Assembly: GCA_002691145.1 (NCBI GenBank)
Contig: NZHE01000014.1
Span: 8,236-72,235, forward strand
DNA from: Rickettsiales bacterium
Lineage (GTDB): Bacteria > Pseudomonadota > Alphaproteobacteria > Methylaequorales > Methylaequoraceae
DNA length: 64,000 nucleotides
Reading direction: 5' to 3'
Both the position numbers and the translations under genes were made by a program. Below the pieces are notes generated by a model. The model was not told the DNA's origin, ran no database searches, and saw nothing but the letters and a program-made list of their open reading frames with translations. Shown here piece after piece: positions 18,278 through 27,866 of this stretch (position 1 is its first letter; every line of letters begins with the position of its first letter).

Positions 18278-19813
18278 ATGATTAAGTTGGAACATGAAGA
18301 AAACAAAGATTTATTTTCTATAGATCTTTTGGATATCGCCAAAAATATAGCGAAAGAAAAAGGTATCGACTCTGAAGAAGTTTTGACGGCGATGGAGACA
18401 GCGATTGCTAAAGCTGGAAGAACAAAGTATGGCCAAGAGTTTGATATCAGAGCTCATGTAGATAGAAGTTCTGGAAAAATTGGTTTGTTTCGATACCTTG
18501 AGGTTGTTGAATCAATAATGAATGAGCCAGACGAGGAAAGAATCAACAAGATCAATCTATCAGATGCCACAAAGAAAAATAAAGATCTTAAGATCGGAGA
18601 ATATTTTATTGATCAATTACCGCAAATAGATTTTGGAAGAATAGCTGTTCAAACCGCAAAACAAGTTATAGTTCAGAAAGTTAAAGAAGCAGAGAGAACA
18701 ATGCAGTTTGAACAATTTAAAGACAAGGTGGGTGAAGTTGTTAATGGAATTGTGAAGAGAGTTGAATATGGTAATGTAATAGTTGATCTGGGGAGAGCTG
18801 AGGCTCTTTTAAGAAGAGAAGAACTTTTAAATAGAGAGAGTTTTAGACGTTCCGATAGAGTCAGGGCATATATAATGGACGTTCGTGAAGAAACGAAAGG
18901 TCCTCAAATTTTTTTATCAAGAGCACACAATCAATTTTTGGTAAGTTTATTTACTCAAGAAGTACCCGAAATATATGACGGAATAATTGAAGTGAAATCA
19001 GTTGCCAGGGATCCTGGAAGTAGAGCTAAAATTGCCGTTACATCAAAAGAAAAAAGTATAGACCCAGTTGGGGCTTGTGTAGGCTTAAGAGGAAGTAGAG
19101 TTCAGGCTGTTGTAAATGAATTACAAGGAGAGAAAATTGATATTGTACTTTGGTCCGAGGATATAGCTACCTTTGTTGTCAATGCACTTGGTCCCGCAGA
19201 GGTTGATAAAGTTGTTATTGAAGAAGAGTTAAATAAAGTAGAAATTATTGTACCTGACGAACAACTAAGTCTTGCAATCGGAAGGCGAGGTCAAAATGTT
19301 CGTTTAGCAAGTCAAGTAACAGGCTGGGATATTGATATTATGACAATTAGTCAAGAATCAGAAAAGAGGAATGAGGAGCTTAAAAGATTGTCTCAAATCT
19401 TTATTTCAAGTTTAGATGTTGACGAAGTTATTGCTCATCTGCTTGTAACTGAGGGATTTTCTTCTGTTCAAGATGTATCTTTAGTCACTTTAGAAGAATT
19501 GTCATCAATTGAAGGCTTTGACGAAAACCTAGCTAAAGAACTAAAATCTAGAGCTGATAACTTTTTAAAGAAAATGGAAAATGAAGCATTTGAGAAACTA
19601 AAAGAGCATGGTGTTGATGATTATATGTTAAAAAATGAGTCTTTTTCTGCAACCCAACTTCTAATATTAGCTGAGAATGAGATTAAAACAAGAGATGGTT
19701 TAGCGGATTTGGCAAGTGAGGAATTAATTGAAATAATTGGGGAAAATATTTTAGAAAAAGTCAAGGCAGACGAGATCATTATGAGTGCACGTGAACACTG
19801 GTTTGATAAATGA
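18278..19813 (+). CDS. nusA: NusA, transcription termination/antitermination factor
   Basis: 511 residues. The N-terminal RNA-polymerase-binding domain (1-125) is followed by an S1 domain (about 135-200), two KH domains (about 230-345, including L-A-I-G-R-R-G-Q-N-V-R-L-A) and two C-terminal helix-hairpin-helix/acidic repeats (about 370-505). The two C-terminal repeats are the proteobacterial arrangement. NusA modulates pausing, termination and rRNA antitermination. It heads the nusA-infB-rbfA-truB-rpsO-pnp run. The small ylxR (DUF448) gene that often separates nusA from infB is missing, with only 9 bases between them. Confidence 0.97.
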   Translation: MIKLEHEENKDLFSIDLLDIAKNIAKEKGIDSEEVLTAMETAIAKAGRTKYGQEFDIRAHVDRSSGKIGLFRYLEVVESIMNEPDEERINKINLSDATKKNKDLKIGEYFIDQLPQIDFGRIAVQTAKQVIVQKVKEAERTMQFEQFKDKVGEVVNGIVKRVEYGNVIVDLGRAEALLRREELLNRESFRRSDRVRAYIMDVREETKGPQIFLSRAHNQFLVSLFTQEVPEIYDGIIEVKSVARDPGSRAKIAVTSKEKSIDPVGACVGLRGSRVQAVVNELQGEKIDIVLWSEDIATFVVNALGPAEVDKVVIEEELNKVEIIVPDEQLSLAIGRRGQNVRLASQVTGWDIDIMTISQESEKRNEELKRLSQIFISSLDVDEVIAHLLVTEGFSSVQDVSLVTLEELSSIEGFDENLAKELKSRADNFLKKMENEAFEKLKEHGVDDYMLKNESFSATQLLILAENEIKTRDGLADLASEELIEIIGENILEKVKADEIIMSAREHWFDK

Positions 19814-19822
19814 GCTTAAAAC

Positions 19823-22198
19823 ATGGAAAAAGATACAAAGAATGAAAAAACACTTACTGGAACATTAGAATTAAAAAAAACTTTTGACGCTGGTAAGATT
19901 AAACAAAGCTTTTCACATGGAAGAACACGTTCAGTATCGGTTGAAGTTAAAAAAAAGCGTTCCTTTGGAAAAAAACCGGTTGATCCTATTCTAAAAAAAG
20001 AGAGTTTAGAACCTACTAAACAACAAAGCACATCAACTTCAGAAAAATCTGACAATGATCCATTACCAGATAAAAATATTTCTCAAAGTTCTGAAGTTCA
20101 AAGTTCTGAAGCATTAAAAAAGAGGTCTGATGAAATTTCAAAAAATGAACAATCAGGAAATTATAATAACCTAGGGAAAAGAGTTTCTGACAGAAATGTA
20201 TCTGAGGAAACAAAAAAAGAAGAAATAACCGAAGAAAAAACAAAAAAAGTAAAAAATCTAAAATTAATAAAGGTTCCAAAAAAACAAGATGAGAGGCGTA
20301 AGGGAAAATTAACTATTTCAGAAGCTCTTGAAGATAACAACGAGAGGGTAAGGTCCTTAGCAGCTATAAAAAGAGCTAGAGAAAAAGCTAAATTAAGAGT
20401 TTCACAAAATGAGGAACTTAAAGAGACACCAAAAGAAAAGAAGAAAAGAGAAATTATCATTCCTGAGTTTATTGCTGTTAATGAACTAAGTTCGAGAATG
20501 GCTGAAAGAACTCCTGATGTGATTAAATCATTAATGAAACTTGGTGTTATGGCTACCATTAACCAAACTATTGACGGGGATACCGCTGAATTGGTTGCCA
20601 TTGAATTTGGTCATACTCCGAAAAGAGTAAGTGAGGCTGATGTGGAAATTGGGCTAAGTGATAAAAATGATAGTCAGGAAAATATGGAACAAAGAGCACC
20701 AGTAGTTACAATTATGGGGCACGTTGACCATGGAAAAACTTCTTTGTTGGATGCAATTCGAGAAAAGAGAGTGACTCAAACAGAAGCGGGTGGCATTACT
20801 CAACATATAGGAGCTTATATGATTGACACATCAAAAGGAAAGATTACTTTTTTGGATACTCCAGGGCATGCTGCTTTCAGCCAGATGAGAGCGCGAGGTT
20901 CAAATGTAACTGATATAATAATTTTAGTAGTTGCTGCGGATGATAGTGTGAATATTCAAACAGTTGAGGCTATAAGTCACGCTAAAGCAGCCAAGTGTCC
21001 AGTTATCGTAGCAATAAATAAAATTGACTTACCAAATGCTAACCCACAAAAAATTGAATCAGATCTATTGTCTCATGAGATTGTTAGTGAGAAAATGGGT
21101 GGTGAAAGCGTATTTGTAAATGTATCAGCAAAAAATAAGACAGGCTTAGATGAATTAATTGAGGCAATTTTATTACAAGCGGAGGTTATGGAACTGAAAG
21201 CAAATTTCTTAAGCAAAGCAGAAGGAACTGTAATTGAGTCAAAGGTAGAAAAAGGTAGAGGACCTGTAATATCTGTTTTGGTTCAAAAAGGAAAACTCAA
21301 GGTTGGAGATATAGTGATTGCTGGCAAAGAATGGGGAAAAGTTAGGGCTTTATCAAATGACGAGGCCGTAAGGTTAGATTTTGCTTTACCAAGTTATCCT
21401 GTTGAGATTCTTGGATTATCAGGAGCGCCAGAAGCTGGAGATGAGTTTGTTGTCGTAGATAATGAATCCAGAGCAAGAGAGGTAACACAGTACAGAGATA
21501 GAATTAAAAGAGTAAGAGTAAATGCCTCCTTAAAAAGAGGCTCTATTGAAGAAATGATTTCCGATGCTAGCGCAGAAGCCGCACTTGAACTTGCGGTAAT
21601 AATTAAGGCAGATGTTCATGGTTCTAAAGAGGCCATAGAGCAAAGCCTACTTAAATTAGACGTGGGTGATAACGTAAAAATAAAAATATTACATACCGGA
21701 GTTGGTGAAATTAATGAGTCAGATGTTTCACTAGCTTCAGCAACAGAGGCCATGATTTTAGGTTTTAATGTTAGAACAAATGTGCAAGCACGAAATTTAG
21801 CAAAGAGAGATAATGTTGCTATTAAGTATTTTTCAATCATATATGAAGTTATAGATGATGTTAAAAAATCAATGCAAGGTTTAAAAGAGCCAGAATACGA
21901 GGAAAAAATATTAGGAATGGCTACAATTAAAAAAGTATTCAAAGTTTCTAAATCTAATAATATTGCTGGTTGCGAAGTTACTGAAGGTGTCGTTAAAAGT
22001 AAGTGTAGTGTCAGAGTATTACGAGATAATGTTGTAATTAATAAAACTGAACTGTTATCCTTAAGAAGGGAAAAAAGCGAAGTAAAAGAGGTATTGAATG
22101 GACAAGAGTGCGGAATAGGTTTAGTGAATTTTGATGATTTTAAAGAAGGTGATCAATTAGAACTATATTCTTTAATTAAACAATCTTCAGAAAATTAA
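19823..22198 (+). CDS. infB: InfB, translation initiation factor IF-2
   Basis: 791 residues. A low-complexity, Lys/Glu/Ser-rich N-terminal half (about 1-210) precedes the IF2_N segment and the GTPase domain with G1 GHVDHGKT (~299-306), G3 DTPGHAAF and G4 NKID. Domains II, III and IV with the C-terminal initiator-tRNA-binding region follow to the end. The GTPase delivers fMet-tRNA to the 30S P site. The N-terminus begins with the conserved short S/T-G-T-L-E-L-K-K motif region typical of alphaproteobacterial IF-2. rbfA starts on the base after its stop. Confidence 0.98.
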   Translation: MEKDTKNEKTLTGTLELKKTFDAGKIKQSFSHGRTRSVSVEVKKKRSFGKKPVDPILKKESLEPTKQQSTSTSEKSDNDPLPDKNISQSSEVQSSEALKKRSDEISKNEQSGNYNNLGKRVSDRNVSEETKKEEITEEKTKKVKNLKLIKVPKKQDERRKGKLTISEALEDNNERVRSLAAIKRAREKAKLRVSQNEELKETPKEKKKREIIIPEFIAVNELSSRMAERTPDVIKSLMKLGVMATINQTIDGDTAELVAIEFGHTPKRVSEADVEIGLSDKNDSQENMEQRAPVVTIMGHVDHGKTSLLDAIREKRVTQTEAGGITQHIGAYMIDTSKGKITFLDTPGHAAFSQMRARGSNVTDIIILVVAADDSVNIQTVEAISHAKAAKCPVIVAINKIDLPNANPQKIESDLLSHEIVSEKMGGESVFVNVSAKNKTGLDELIEAILLQAEVMELKANFLSKAEGTVIESKVEKGRGPVISVLVQKGKLKVGDIVIAGKEWGKVRALSNDEAVRLDFALPSYPVEILGLSGAPEAGDEFVVVDNESRAREVTQYRDRIKRVRVNASLKRGSIEEMISDASAEAALELAVIIKADVHGSKEAIEQSLLKLDVGDNVKIKILHTGVGEINESDVSLASATEAMILGFNVRTNVQARNLAKRDNVAIKYFSIIYEVIDDVKKSMQGLKEPEYEEKILGMATIKKVFKVSKSNNIAGCEVTEGVVKSKCSVRVLRDNVVINKTELLSLRREKSEVKEVLNGQECGIGLVNFDDFKEGDQLELYSLIKQSSEN

Positions 22199-22582
22199 AT
22201 GTTTAAAAAAAGTAAGAGTTCAAGGAAATATAAAGTTTCTGAATACATAAAAAGGACACTTTCAGAAATTTTTCATCATCATAATTTTAGCGATAATAAT
22301 GGAAACTCATTTTATTTAAATATTTCAGAAGTGAACATTTCGTCAGATCTAAAAAATGCTTTTGTATTTGTAACTCATTTTTCAAGAAATGGATTTGTTA
22401 TATCTGATGAAGAAATTATTAGTATTGCTAAAAAAGATCTGCATTTGATAAAAAAAAAATTAGCATCAAATTTAAGTCTAAGATTTACCCCAAAAATAAC
22501 TTTGCAAGTTGACGAATTACCAAACCAAACAAAAAAAATCGAAAAATTATTCAAAGATCCCAGAGTTTCTCAAGACCTATAA
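22199..22582 (+). CDS. rbfA: RbfA, 30S ribosome-binding factor
   Basis: 127 residues with the KH-like RbfA fold: a start rich in basic residues, R-T-L-S-E-I near 21-26, the strand I-S-E-V-N-I-S-S-D-L-K-N-A (about 42-54) and the terminal L-R-F-T-P-K-I-T-L-Q-V-D pattern. It helps 16S rRNA 5' processing and late 30S assembly, especially at low temperature. The ATG directly follows the infB TAA, so translation is probably coupled. Confidence 0.93.
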   Translation: MFKKSKSSRKYKVSEYIKRTLSEIFHHHNFSDNNGNSFYLNISEVNISSDLKNAFVFVTHFSRNGFVISDEEIISIAKKDLHLIKKKLASNLSLRFTPKITLQVDELPNQTKKIEKLFKDPRVSQDL

Positions 22583-22590
22583 ATTTAAAT

Positions 22591-23520
22591 ATGAAAAAAA
22601 ACAATAATAAGTTTCAGTACAATGGCTGGATATTTTTAGATAAGCCAATAGGAATTTCATCAAATAGAGCTTTACAAAAAATAAGAAAATTATTTAACAA
22701 CTGTAAGGCGGGTTATGTTGGGACGCTAGATCCATTGGCAAGTGGGTTTTTGCCGATCGCACTTGGAAAAGCCACAAGAACAATAAAATATATTGAGAGT
22801 TCAGACAAAGAATATTTATTTACAATTCAATGGGGAAAAAAAACAACAACTGGAGATCTTGAGGGAGATTTGATTAAATCAAATTCATTAATACCTAACG
22901 AGGAAAGAATACAAAATAATTTGAAAAAATTTATTGGAAGTTTAAAGCAAACTCCTCCAAAATTTAGTGCAATTAAAGTTAGTGGAAAAAGAGCTTATGA
23001 ATTAGTAAGAAAAAAAGTAGATTTCAAACTCTCAAAAAGAGATATCACAATAAAAAGTTTTAATTTAGTTAACGTTATTGATAAAAGTAGAGCCATTTTT
23101 AATGTAAGCTGTAGTTCTGGCACATATGTTAGAACTTTAGCTGAAGACCTTGCTGAAAGCTTAGGCACTTATGGTCATCTAACCTCATTAAGAAGACTTG
23201 GATTTGGAAATCTTGATAAAAAACTAATTTCTCTGGATTCTTTAATAAGTTTAATGCATATTGACAACCTGATTAAATATATAAAACCAATTGATACTAT
23301 ATTTCAGGGTGTTAGAAAGATAAGAGTATTAGATGAAGAGGCAAAATTTTTATTAGACGGTAAGTCAATAATGCTGAATACAGATTTGCTAAATAATGAA
23401 AAATCGGTAAGATTGAAAAATAACATTGCTATGGCGTGTTTTAAAAACGATTTATTTGTTTTGGGTAAAATTAAAAAGGGAAATTTTTTTCCAAAAGTTG
23501 TGATGAATTTAAATAACTAA
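22591..23520 (+). CDS. truB: TruB, tRNA pseudouridine-55 synthase
   Basis: 309 residues. The catalytic aspartate lies in GTLDPLASG (about 44-52). K-P-x-G-x-S-S near residues 17-24 and the Y-E-L-V-R segment near 134 are further TruB motifs. It makes the universal pseudouridine 55 in the tRNA T-loop. The gene follows rbfA by 8 bases and precedes rpsO by 12 bases, the conserved order. Confidence 0.96.
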   Translation: MKKNNNKFQYNGWIFLDKPIGISSNRALQKIRKLFNNCKAGYVGTLDPLASGFLPIALGKATRTIKYIESSDKEYLFTIQWGKKTTTGDLEGDLIKSNSLIPNEERIQNNLKKFIGSLKQTPPKFSAIKVSGKRAYELVRKKVDFKLSKRDITIKSFNLVNVIDKSRAIFNVSCSSGTYVRTLAEDLAESLGTYGHLTSLRRLGFGNLDKKLISLDSLISLMHIDNLIKYIKPIDTIFQGVRKIRVLDEEAKFLLDGKSIMLNTDLLNNEKSVRLKNNIAMACFKNDLFVLGKIKKGNFFPKVVMNLNN

Positions 23521-23532
23521 GAAAGGTATAAA

Positions 23533-23802
23533 ATGTCTATAACAAAAACTAAGAAGCATGAGTTAACCAAGAAATATGCAAAAGATCCCAAGGATACTGG
23601 CTCAACTAATGTACAAGTTGCTATTTTGTCAGAGAGAATCAAGAATCTTACTGAACATCTGAAATTAAACAAAAAGGATCAAAGTACCAGAAGAGGATTA
23701 TTGAAAATGGTTGGAAAAAGAAAAAAGTTGTTATCTTACTTAAAAGATAAGAGTAACGATACTTACAAAGGTCTCATAAAAAATCTTGGTTTGAGGCATT
23801 AA
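23533..23802 (+). CDS. rpsO: RpsO, 30S ribosomal protein S15
   Basis: 89 residues, the exact family length, with the conserved D-T-G-S-x-x-V-Q-V-A-I-L-S-x-R-I segment (about 21-36) and the C-terminal R-R-G-L-L-K-M-V-G-K-R region. S15 binds the 16S rRNA central domain and nucleates the platform. AAGG about 9 bases before the ATG is the ribosome binding site. The pnp gene follows after 27 bases. Confidence 0.98.
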   Translation: MSITKTKKHELTKKYAKDPKDTGSTNVQVAILSERIKNLTEHLKLNKKDQSTRRGLLKMVGKRKKLLSYLKDKSNDTYKGLIKNLGLRH

Positions 23803-23829
23803 AACAGATAATGATGGGTAAAGGATAAA

Positions 23830-25917
23830 ATGTTCAAAATTTATAAAGAAGAATTAAATTGGAAAGGTTTGAAATTAAAACTTGAAACAGGACAACTTGC
23901 AAGACAAGCAGATGGTTCGGTATTGGCAACATTAGGGGAAACAAAAGTGCTATGCACAGTTTGCGCCTCAAGAACAGTCGATCCGACATTAGATTTTTTT
24001 CCACTTTCAGTGCATTATGTTGAAAAAGCTTACGCAGCCGGTAAAATTCCTGGAGGTTTTTTTAAAAGAGAAGGGAGACCTTCAGAAATTGAGACTTTAA
24101 ACTCACGTTTAATTGACAGACCTTTAAGACCTATTTTTCATCCAGATTACAAAAATGAGACACAGGTAATTTGTACTGTGATGGATTATGATAAGGAAAA
24201 TGATCCAGCAATATGTGCAATGATAGGGGCCTCTAGTGCGTTAACAATATCAGGTATACCATTCTTAGGTCCTGTAGGTTGTGCAAGAGTAGGATATTTA
24301 AATGGAGAATACATACTTAACCCTACATCAGACGAAATGAAAGAAACTGAATTAGATTTAGTTGTTGCGGGAACAAAAAATGGAGTTTTAATGGTTGAGT
24401 CTCAAGCAAATCAATTATCAGAGGAGATAATGTTAGGAGCAGTAAAGTTCGGACACAATCATTTCAAGCCTGTTATAGATTCCATTATAAAGTTAGCAGA
24501 ATCGAGCGCGAAAGAGTCTTGGACGGTTGAAAAACAGACTAATCCTGATTATTTTGAAAAGTTAGAAAAAGAGGTTACACCAAAATTAGAAAAAATTTAT
24601 AAAATAAAAGAAAAAGTCAAAAGAAACATCGAACTTGAGAATACTAAAATCCAACTTCAAGAGAAATATTTAGATGACATAGAAGAGAGCAAAAATAAAT
24701 TCAGTCAATCTTTTAAATCAATTGAAAAAAAAGTTGTACGTTCATCTATTCTTAAGACTGGCTCAAGAATTGATGGAAGAGATTTAAAAACAGTCAGAAA
24801 GATTGACACACAAATTGGAATTTTTAAAAATGTTCATGGAAGTGCCTTGTTTACTAGAGGAGAGACTCAAGCATTAGTTATGACAACATTGGGAACCCCA
24901 AATGATGAACAAAGAATGGATACGTTGGACGGAGATCTCACTGAAAAATTTATGTTGCATTATAATTTTCCACCTTTTTCTGTTGGAGAAGTTGGTAGAA
25001 TGGGCTCTACAGGTAGACGTGAAATTGGGCATGGAAAACTAGCTTGGAGAGCAATTAAACCGGTTTTGTCAAAAGACGAAAAGTTTCCATATACTGTGAG
25101 AGTTGTCTCTGAAATAACTGAGTCGAATGGTTCATCATCTATGGCTACTGTTTGCGGAACGTCTCTCTCTTTAATGGATTCTGGTGTTCCAATTGAAAAC
25201 CCAATCGCTGGAATAGCCATGGGTCTAATTAAAGAAAATGAAAAGTTTGCCGTGCTTACTGATATACTGGGTGATGAGGATCATTTAGGTGATATGGACT
25301 TTAAAGTTGCAGGAAGTGACAAAGGTATAACTGCACTTCAGATGGATATTAAGATTAATGGCATTACAGAGGAAATTATGCATGTTGCTTTGGAGCAAGC
25401 AAAGGAAGCAAGGTTTCATATTCTCAACGAAATGGGAAAATCAATTAAAAAATCCAAATCAGATGTTAAGGATAATGCGCCAAAGATTATTCAGATGAAG
25501 ATTAATAAAGAAAAGATTAGAGATGTTATTGGATCTGGTGGAAAAATCATTCGTGATATTTGTGAAAAATCGACTGCTAAAGTTGAAATTGATGATGAAG
25601 GTAATATTTTAATATCATGCTCTGATAAAGAATCTGGAGATATTGCAATGAAAATGATTAATGATATTGTTGCAGAGCCAGAAATTGGAAAAATTTATGA
25701 AGGGAAAGTTGTCAAAGTCATGGATTTTGGTGCCTTTGTAAACTTTATGGGAAGCAGAGACGGATTAGTCCATATAAGTCAATTAAGACCAGAAAGAGTG
25801 GAGAAGACAACAGACGTTGTAAATGAAGGAGATATAATCAAGGTAAAAGTAATTGGTATTGATGATAGAGGTAAAGTAAAATTATCATTGAAAGATGCTG
25901 TTGAAGAACAAGGTTAA
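23830..25917 (+). CDS. pnp: Pnp, polynucleotide phosphorylase
   Basis: 695 residues with two RNase PH domains (about 15-230 and 320-550), a linking helical domain, a KH domain (about 553-615, containing I-G-S-G-G-K) and a C-terminal S1 domain (about 622-690). The active-site run [15 protein letters not shown] is present near residue 480. PNPase degrades RNA phosphorolytically from the 3' end and is part of the degradosome. A flavin oxidoreductase gene follows 2 bases after the stop, extending the operon. Confidence 0.97.
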   Translation: MFKIYKEELNWKGLKLKLETGQLARQADGSVLATLGETKVLCTVCASRTVDPTLDFFPLSVHYVEKAYAAGKIPGGFFKREGRPSEIETLNSRLIDRPLRPIFHPDYKNETQVICTVMDYDKENDPAICAMIGASSALTISGIPFLGPVGCARVGYLNGEYILNPTSDEMKETELDLVVAGTKNGVLMVESQANQLSEEIMLGAVKFGHNHFKPVIDSIIKLAESSAKESWTVEKQTNPDYFEKLEKEVTPKLEKIYKIKEKVKRNIELENTKIQLQEKYLDDIEESKNKFSQSFKSIEKKVVRSSILKTGSRIDGRDLKTVRKIDTQIGIFKNVHGSALFTRGETQALVMTTLGTPNDEQRMDTLDGDLTEKFMLHYNFPPFSVGEVGRMGSTGRREIGHGKLAWRAIKPVLSKDEKFPYTVRVVSEITESNGSSSMATVCGTSLSLMDSGVPIENPIAGIAMGLIKENEKFAVLTDILGDEDHLGDMDFKVAGSDKGITALQMDIKINGITEEIMHVALEQAKEARFHILNEMGKSIKKSKSDVKDNAPKIIQMKINKEKIRDVIGSGGKIIRDICEKSTAKVEIDDEGNILISCSDKESGDIAMKMINDIVAEPEIGKIYEGKVVKVMDFGAFVNFMGSRDGLVHISQLRPERVEKTTDVVNEGDIIKVKVIGIDDRGKVKLSLKDAVEEQG

Positions 25918-25919
25918 GT

Positions 25920-27320
25920 ATGAGAAATTTAAATTCTGTAAAGATGTCAGGTAAAGAAGTTTTACCTTTAATAGAGGGAGGTAAAGGTATAGCAGTTAGT
26001 AGCGGACAAAGCTCAGGAGCATGGGCGGAAGCTGGAGGAATAGGTACTTTCTCAGGAGTGAATGCAGATTCATATGACAAAGAAGGAAATCTAATTCCTC
26101 AATTGTATAAAGAAAAAACAAGATCTGGTAGACACAAAGAACTGGTAAATTTTTCTGTTGCAGGTGCTGTAGAACAAGCAAGAATTGCTAGGGACATTTG
26201 TGGAAATAATGCTGCAGTTCATGTGAATATTTTGTGGGAAATGGGTGCTGCAGAAACAATCCTAACCCAAACTTTAGAAAAAACTAAAGGTATTATCGAT
26301 GGAGTAACCTGCGGAGCAGGAATGCCATACAAATTATCTGAAATTGCTGCTAGATTTGGAGTTTACTATTATCCAATAGTATCTTCTGCTAGAGCTTTTA
26401 ATGCTTTGTGGAAACGTTCATATAGAAAGACCGCTGAATTTCTGGGAGGAGTAGTTTATGAAGATCCATGGTTAGCTGGCGGTCACAATGGACTATCAAA
26501 CAATGAAAATCCTTTAAATCCACAACCACCTTATCCTAGAGTACTTGAATTGAGAAAGTTAATGAGAGAATTTAAATTGGAGCATATTCCAATCATTATG
26601 GCTGGAGGAGTTTGGAAACTAAATGAGTGGGAAGAATGGATTGATAATAAGGAGTTAGGTTTGATAGGTTTTCAGTTTGGTACTAGGCCTTTATTAACAA
26701 AAGAAAGTCCTATTCCTGAAGACTGGAAAAAAAAATTGCTCACAATTAAACCAGGAGAAGTGAGTTTACACAGATTCAGTCCTACTGGTTTTTATTCCTC
26801 AGCACTACGAAACGATTTTTTGCAAGAACTTGAACATAGGTCTGAAAGACAAACTCCATATTTGCGAGAACAGACGAATGAGTTTAATCAAAAAATAGAA
26901 ATCGGTCCAAGAAAAAGAGCCTATTATGTAAAGCATTCAGACAAATCAAAAATAGAAAAATGGATGAAAAAAGGTTTTTTGAAACCTTTAACCACACCAA
27001 GTGATACTTTAATATGGGTAACTCTAAAAAAAGCAAGTGCAATTCTTAAAGATCAGATTGATTGTATGGGATGTCTTTCTTCTTGTTTATTTAGTAATTG
27101 GTCTCAAAATGAAAAAGGAACTACTGGAAAAAAAGCTGATCCTAGATCCTTTTGTATTCAAAAAACACTTCAAAGAATAAGTCATGGTATTTCTTCAATT
27201 GAAAATGAATTAATGTTTGCAGGCCACTCCGCTTACAGGTTTGGAAAAGATCCTTTTTATAAAAATGGTTTTATACCCAAAGTAAAAGAATTAGTTGAAA
27301 GAATCTGTAAAGGTTTGTAG
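25920..27320 (+). CDS. Nitronate monooxygenase-like flavin oxidoreductase with a C-terminal cysteine cluster
   Basis: 466 residues. The first ~350 form the 2-nitropropane dioxygenase/nitronate monooxygenase TIM barrel that binds FMN: G-x-G-T-F-S-G near residue 40, V-T-C-G-A-G-M-P near 125-132, A-G-G-H-N-G near 182-187 and I-M-A-G-G-V-W near 222-228. The last ~120 residues are an extra region with C-M-G-C-x3-C (about 380-386) and another cysteine about 25 residues later, suggesting a metal or Fe-S site. The substrate cannot be deduced. It sits between pnp (2-base gap) and irr (17-base gap), which suggests a role connected with iron or oxidative stress. This is inference. Confidence 0.78.
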   Translation: MRNLNSVKMSGKEVLPLIEGGKGIAVSSGQSSGAWAEAGGIGTFSGVNADSYDKEGNLIPQLYKEKTRSGRHKELVNFSVAGAVEQARIARDICGNNAAVHVNILWEMGAAETILTQTLEKTKGIIDGVTCGAGMPYKLSEIAARFGVYYYPIVSSARAFNALWKRSYRKTAEFLGGVVYEDPWLAGGHNGLSNNENPLNPQPPYPRVLELRKLMREFKLEHIPIIMAGGVWKLNEWEEWIDNKELGLIGFQFGTRPLLTKESPIPEDWKKKLLTIKPGEVSLHRFSPTGFYSSALRNDFLQELEHRSERQTPYLREQTNEFNQKIEIGPRKRAYYVKHSDKSKIEKWMKKGFLKPLTTPSDTLIWVTLKKASAILKDQIDCMGCLSSCLFSNWSQNEKGTTGKKADPRSFCIQKTLQRISHGISSIENELMFAGHSAYRFGKDPFYKNGFIPKVKELVERICKGL

Positions 27321-27337
27321 CATATACTTTTGGATTT

Positions 27338-27751
27338 ATGAATATGACAAATGATTTTTTAAAAGAAGCTATTAATAAACTTAAATATTCAAAACTTAAG
27401 ATAACTCAACAGCGAATAGAACTTTTAAATATTATGTTTGCGGGTGCCGAAAATCATTTCACTCCCGAAGATGTTCATAGAAAAGTAAAGGAGACGGGAC
27501 GAAGTATCTCGTTAGCAACGGTTTATAATTCTCTAAAGCAATTTACACAACATGGAATACTTAAAGAAATAAGATTGTCGCCTGACAAAATGTATTTTGA
27601 TACAAATTTGAAACACCATCACCATTTCTATGACAAGTATTCAGGAGCAATAACTGATGTAAATTCTGATAAAGTTAAGATCCAAAAAATCCCTGAAATA
27701 CCAAAGGGAAAGATTTTAGAGTCTGTAGAGGTTTTAATAAATATAAAATAA
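27338..27751 (+). CDS. irr: Irr, iron response regulator of the Fur family
   Basis: 137 residues. The winged helix (about 15-85) has S-L-A-T-V-Y-N-S-L-K-Q-F as recognition helix. The second domain contains a run of four histidines followed by F-Y (about 92-97), the H-H-H-F motif that separates Irr from Fur, Mur and Zur, and it lacks structural-zinc CxxC motifs. Irr senses haem status and controls iron use in alphaproteobacteria, active mainly when iron is low. Its own start has no good upstream spacer, so it is probably read from the upstream oxidoreductase. A palindrome resembling the Irr target lies 42 bases past its stop, before rubrerythrin. Confidence 0.87.
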   Translation: MNMTNDFLKEAINKLKYSKLKITQQRIELLNIMFAGAENHFTPEDVHRKVKETGRSISLATVYNSLKQFTQHGILKEIRLSPDKMYFDTNLKHHHHFYDKYSGAITDVNSDKVKIQKIPEIPKGKILESVEVLINIK

Positions 27752-27792
27752 TCTTCATAATCTAAATGAGAATAATAATCAATTTCTAAAGA

Positions 27793-27807
27793 TTAGAATT
27801 ATTCTAA
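27793..27807. promoter_or_regulatory. Candidate Irr box (iron control element)
   Basis: The 15 bases TTAGAATTATTCTAA form a perfect inverted repeat (TTAGAA / TTCTAA around three bases). As I recall it, this is the general form of the ICE motif bound by Irr in alphaproteobacteria. It lies between irr and rubrerythrin, ending 7 bases upstream of the -35 hexamer. A site just upstream of -35 would fit activation; exclusion of polymerase is also possible. The neighbouring irr gene is the obvious regulator. Confidence 0.68.
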
Positions 27808-27814
27808 ATTAAGA

Positions 27815-27844
27815 TTGACTTTTTTCTAAAAAAAACTATATAAT
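27815..27844 (+). promoter_or_regulatory. Promoter of the rubrerythrin operon
   Basis: TTGACT (27815-27820) and TATAAT (27839-27844) are separated by 18 bases, close to the sigma-70 consensus. The transcript would start near 27851, leaving a short leader with AAGGAG (27855-27860) before the ATG at 27867. The Irr-box-like palindrome lies immediately upstream. Confidence 0.75.
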
Positions 27845-27866
27845 GTTTCAAAACAAGGAGATTACT

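Noticed and set aside
27843..27866. Upstream ATG at 27843 as rubrerythrin start
   Set aside because: It overlaps the -10 box TATAAT, and the ATG at 27867 has a good AAGGAG six bases before it.
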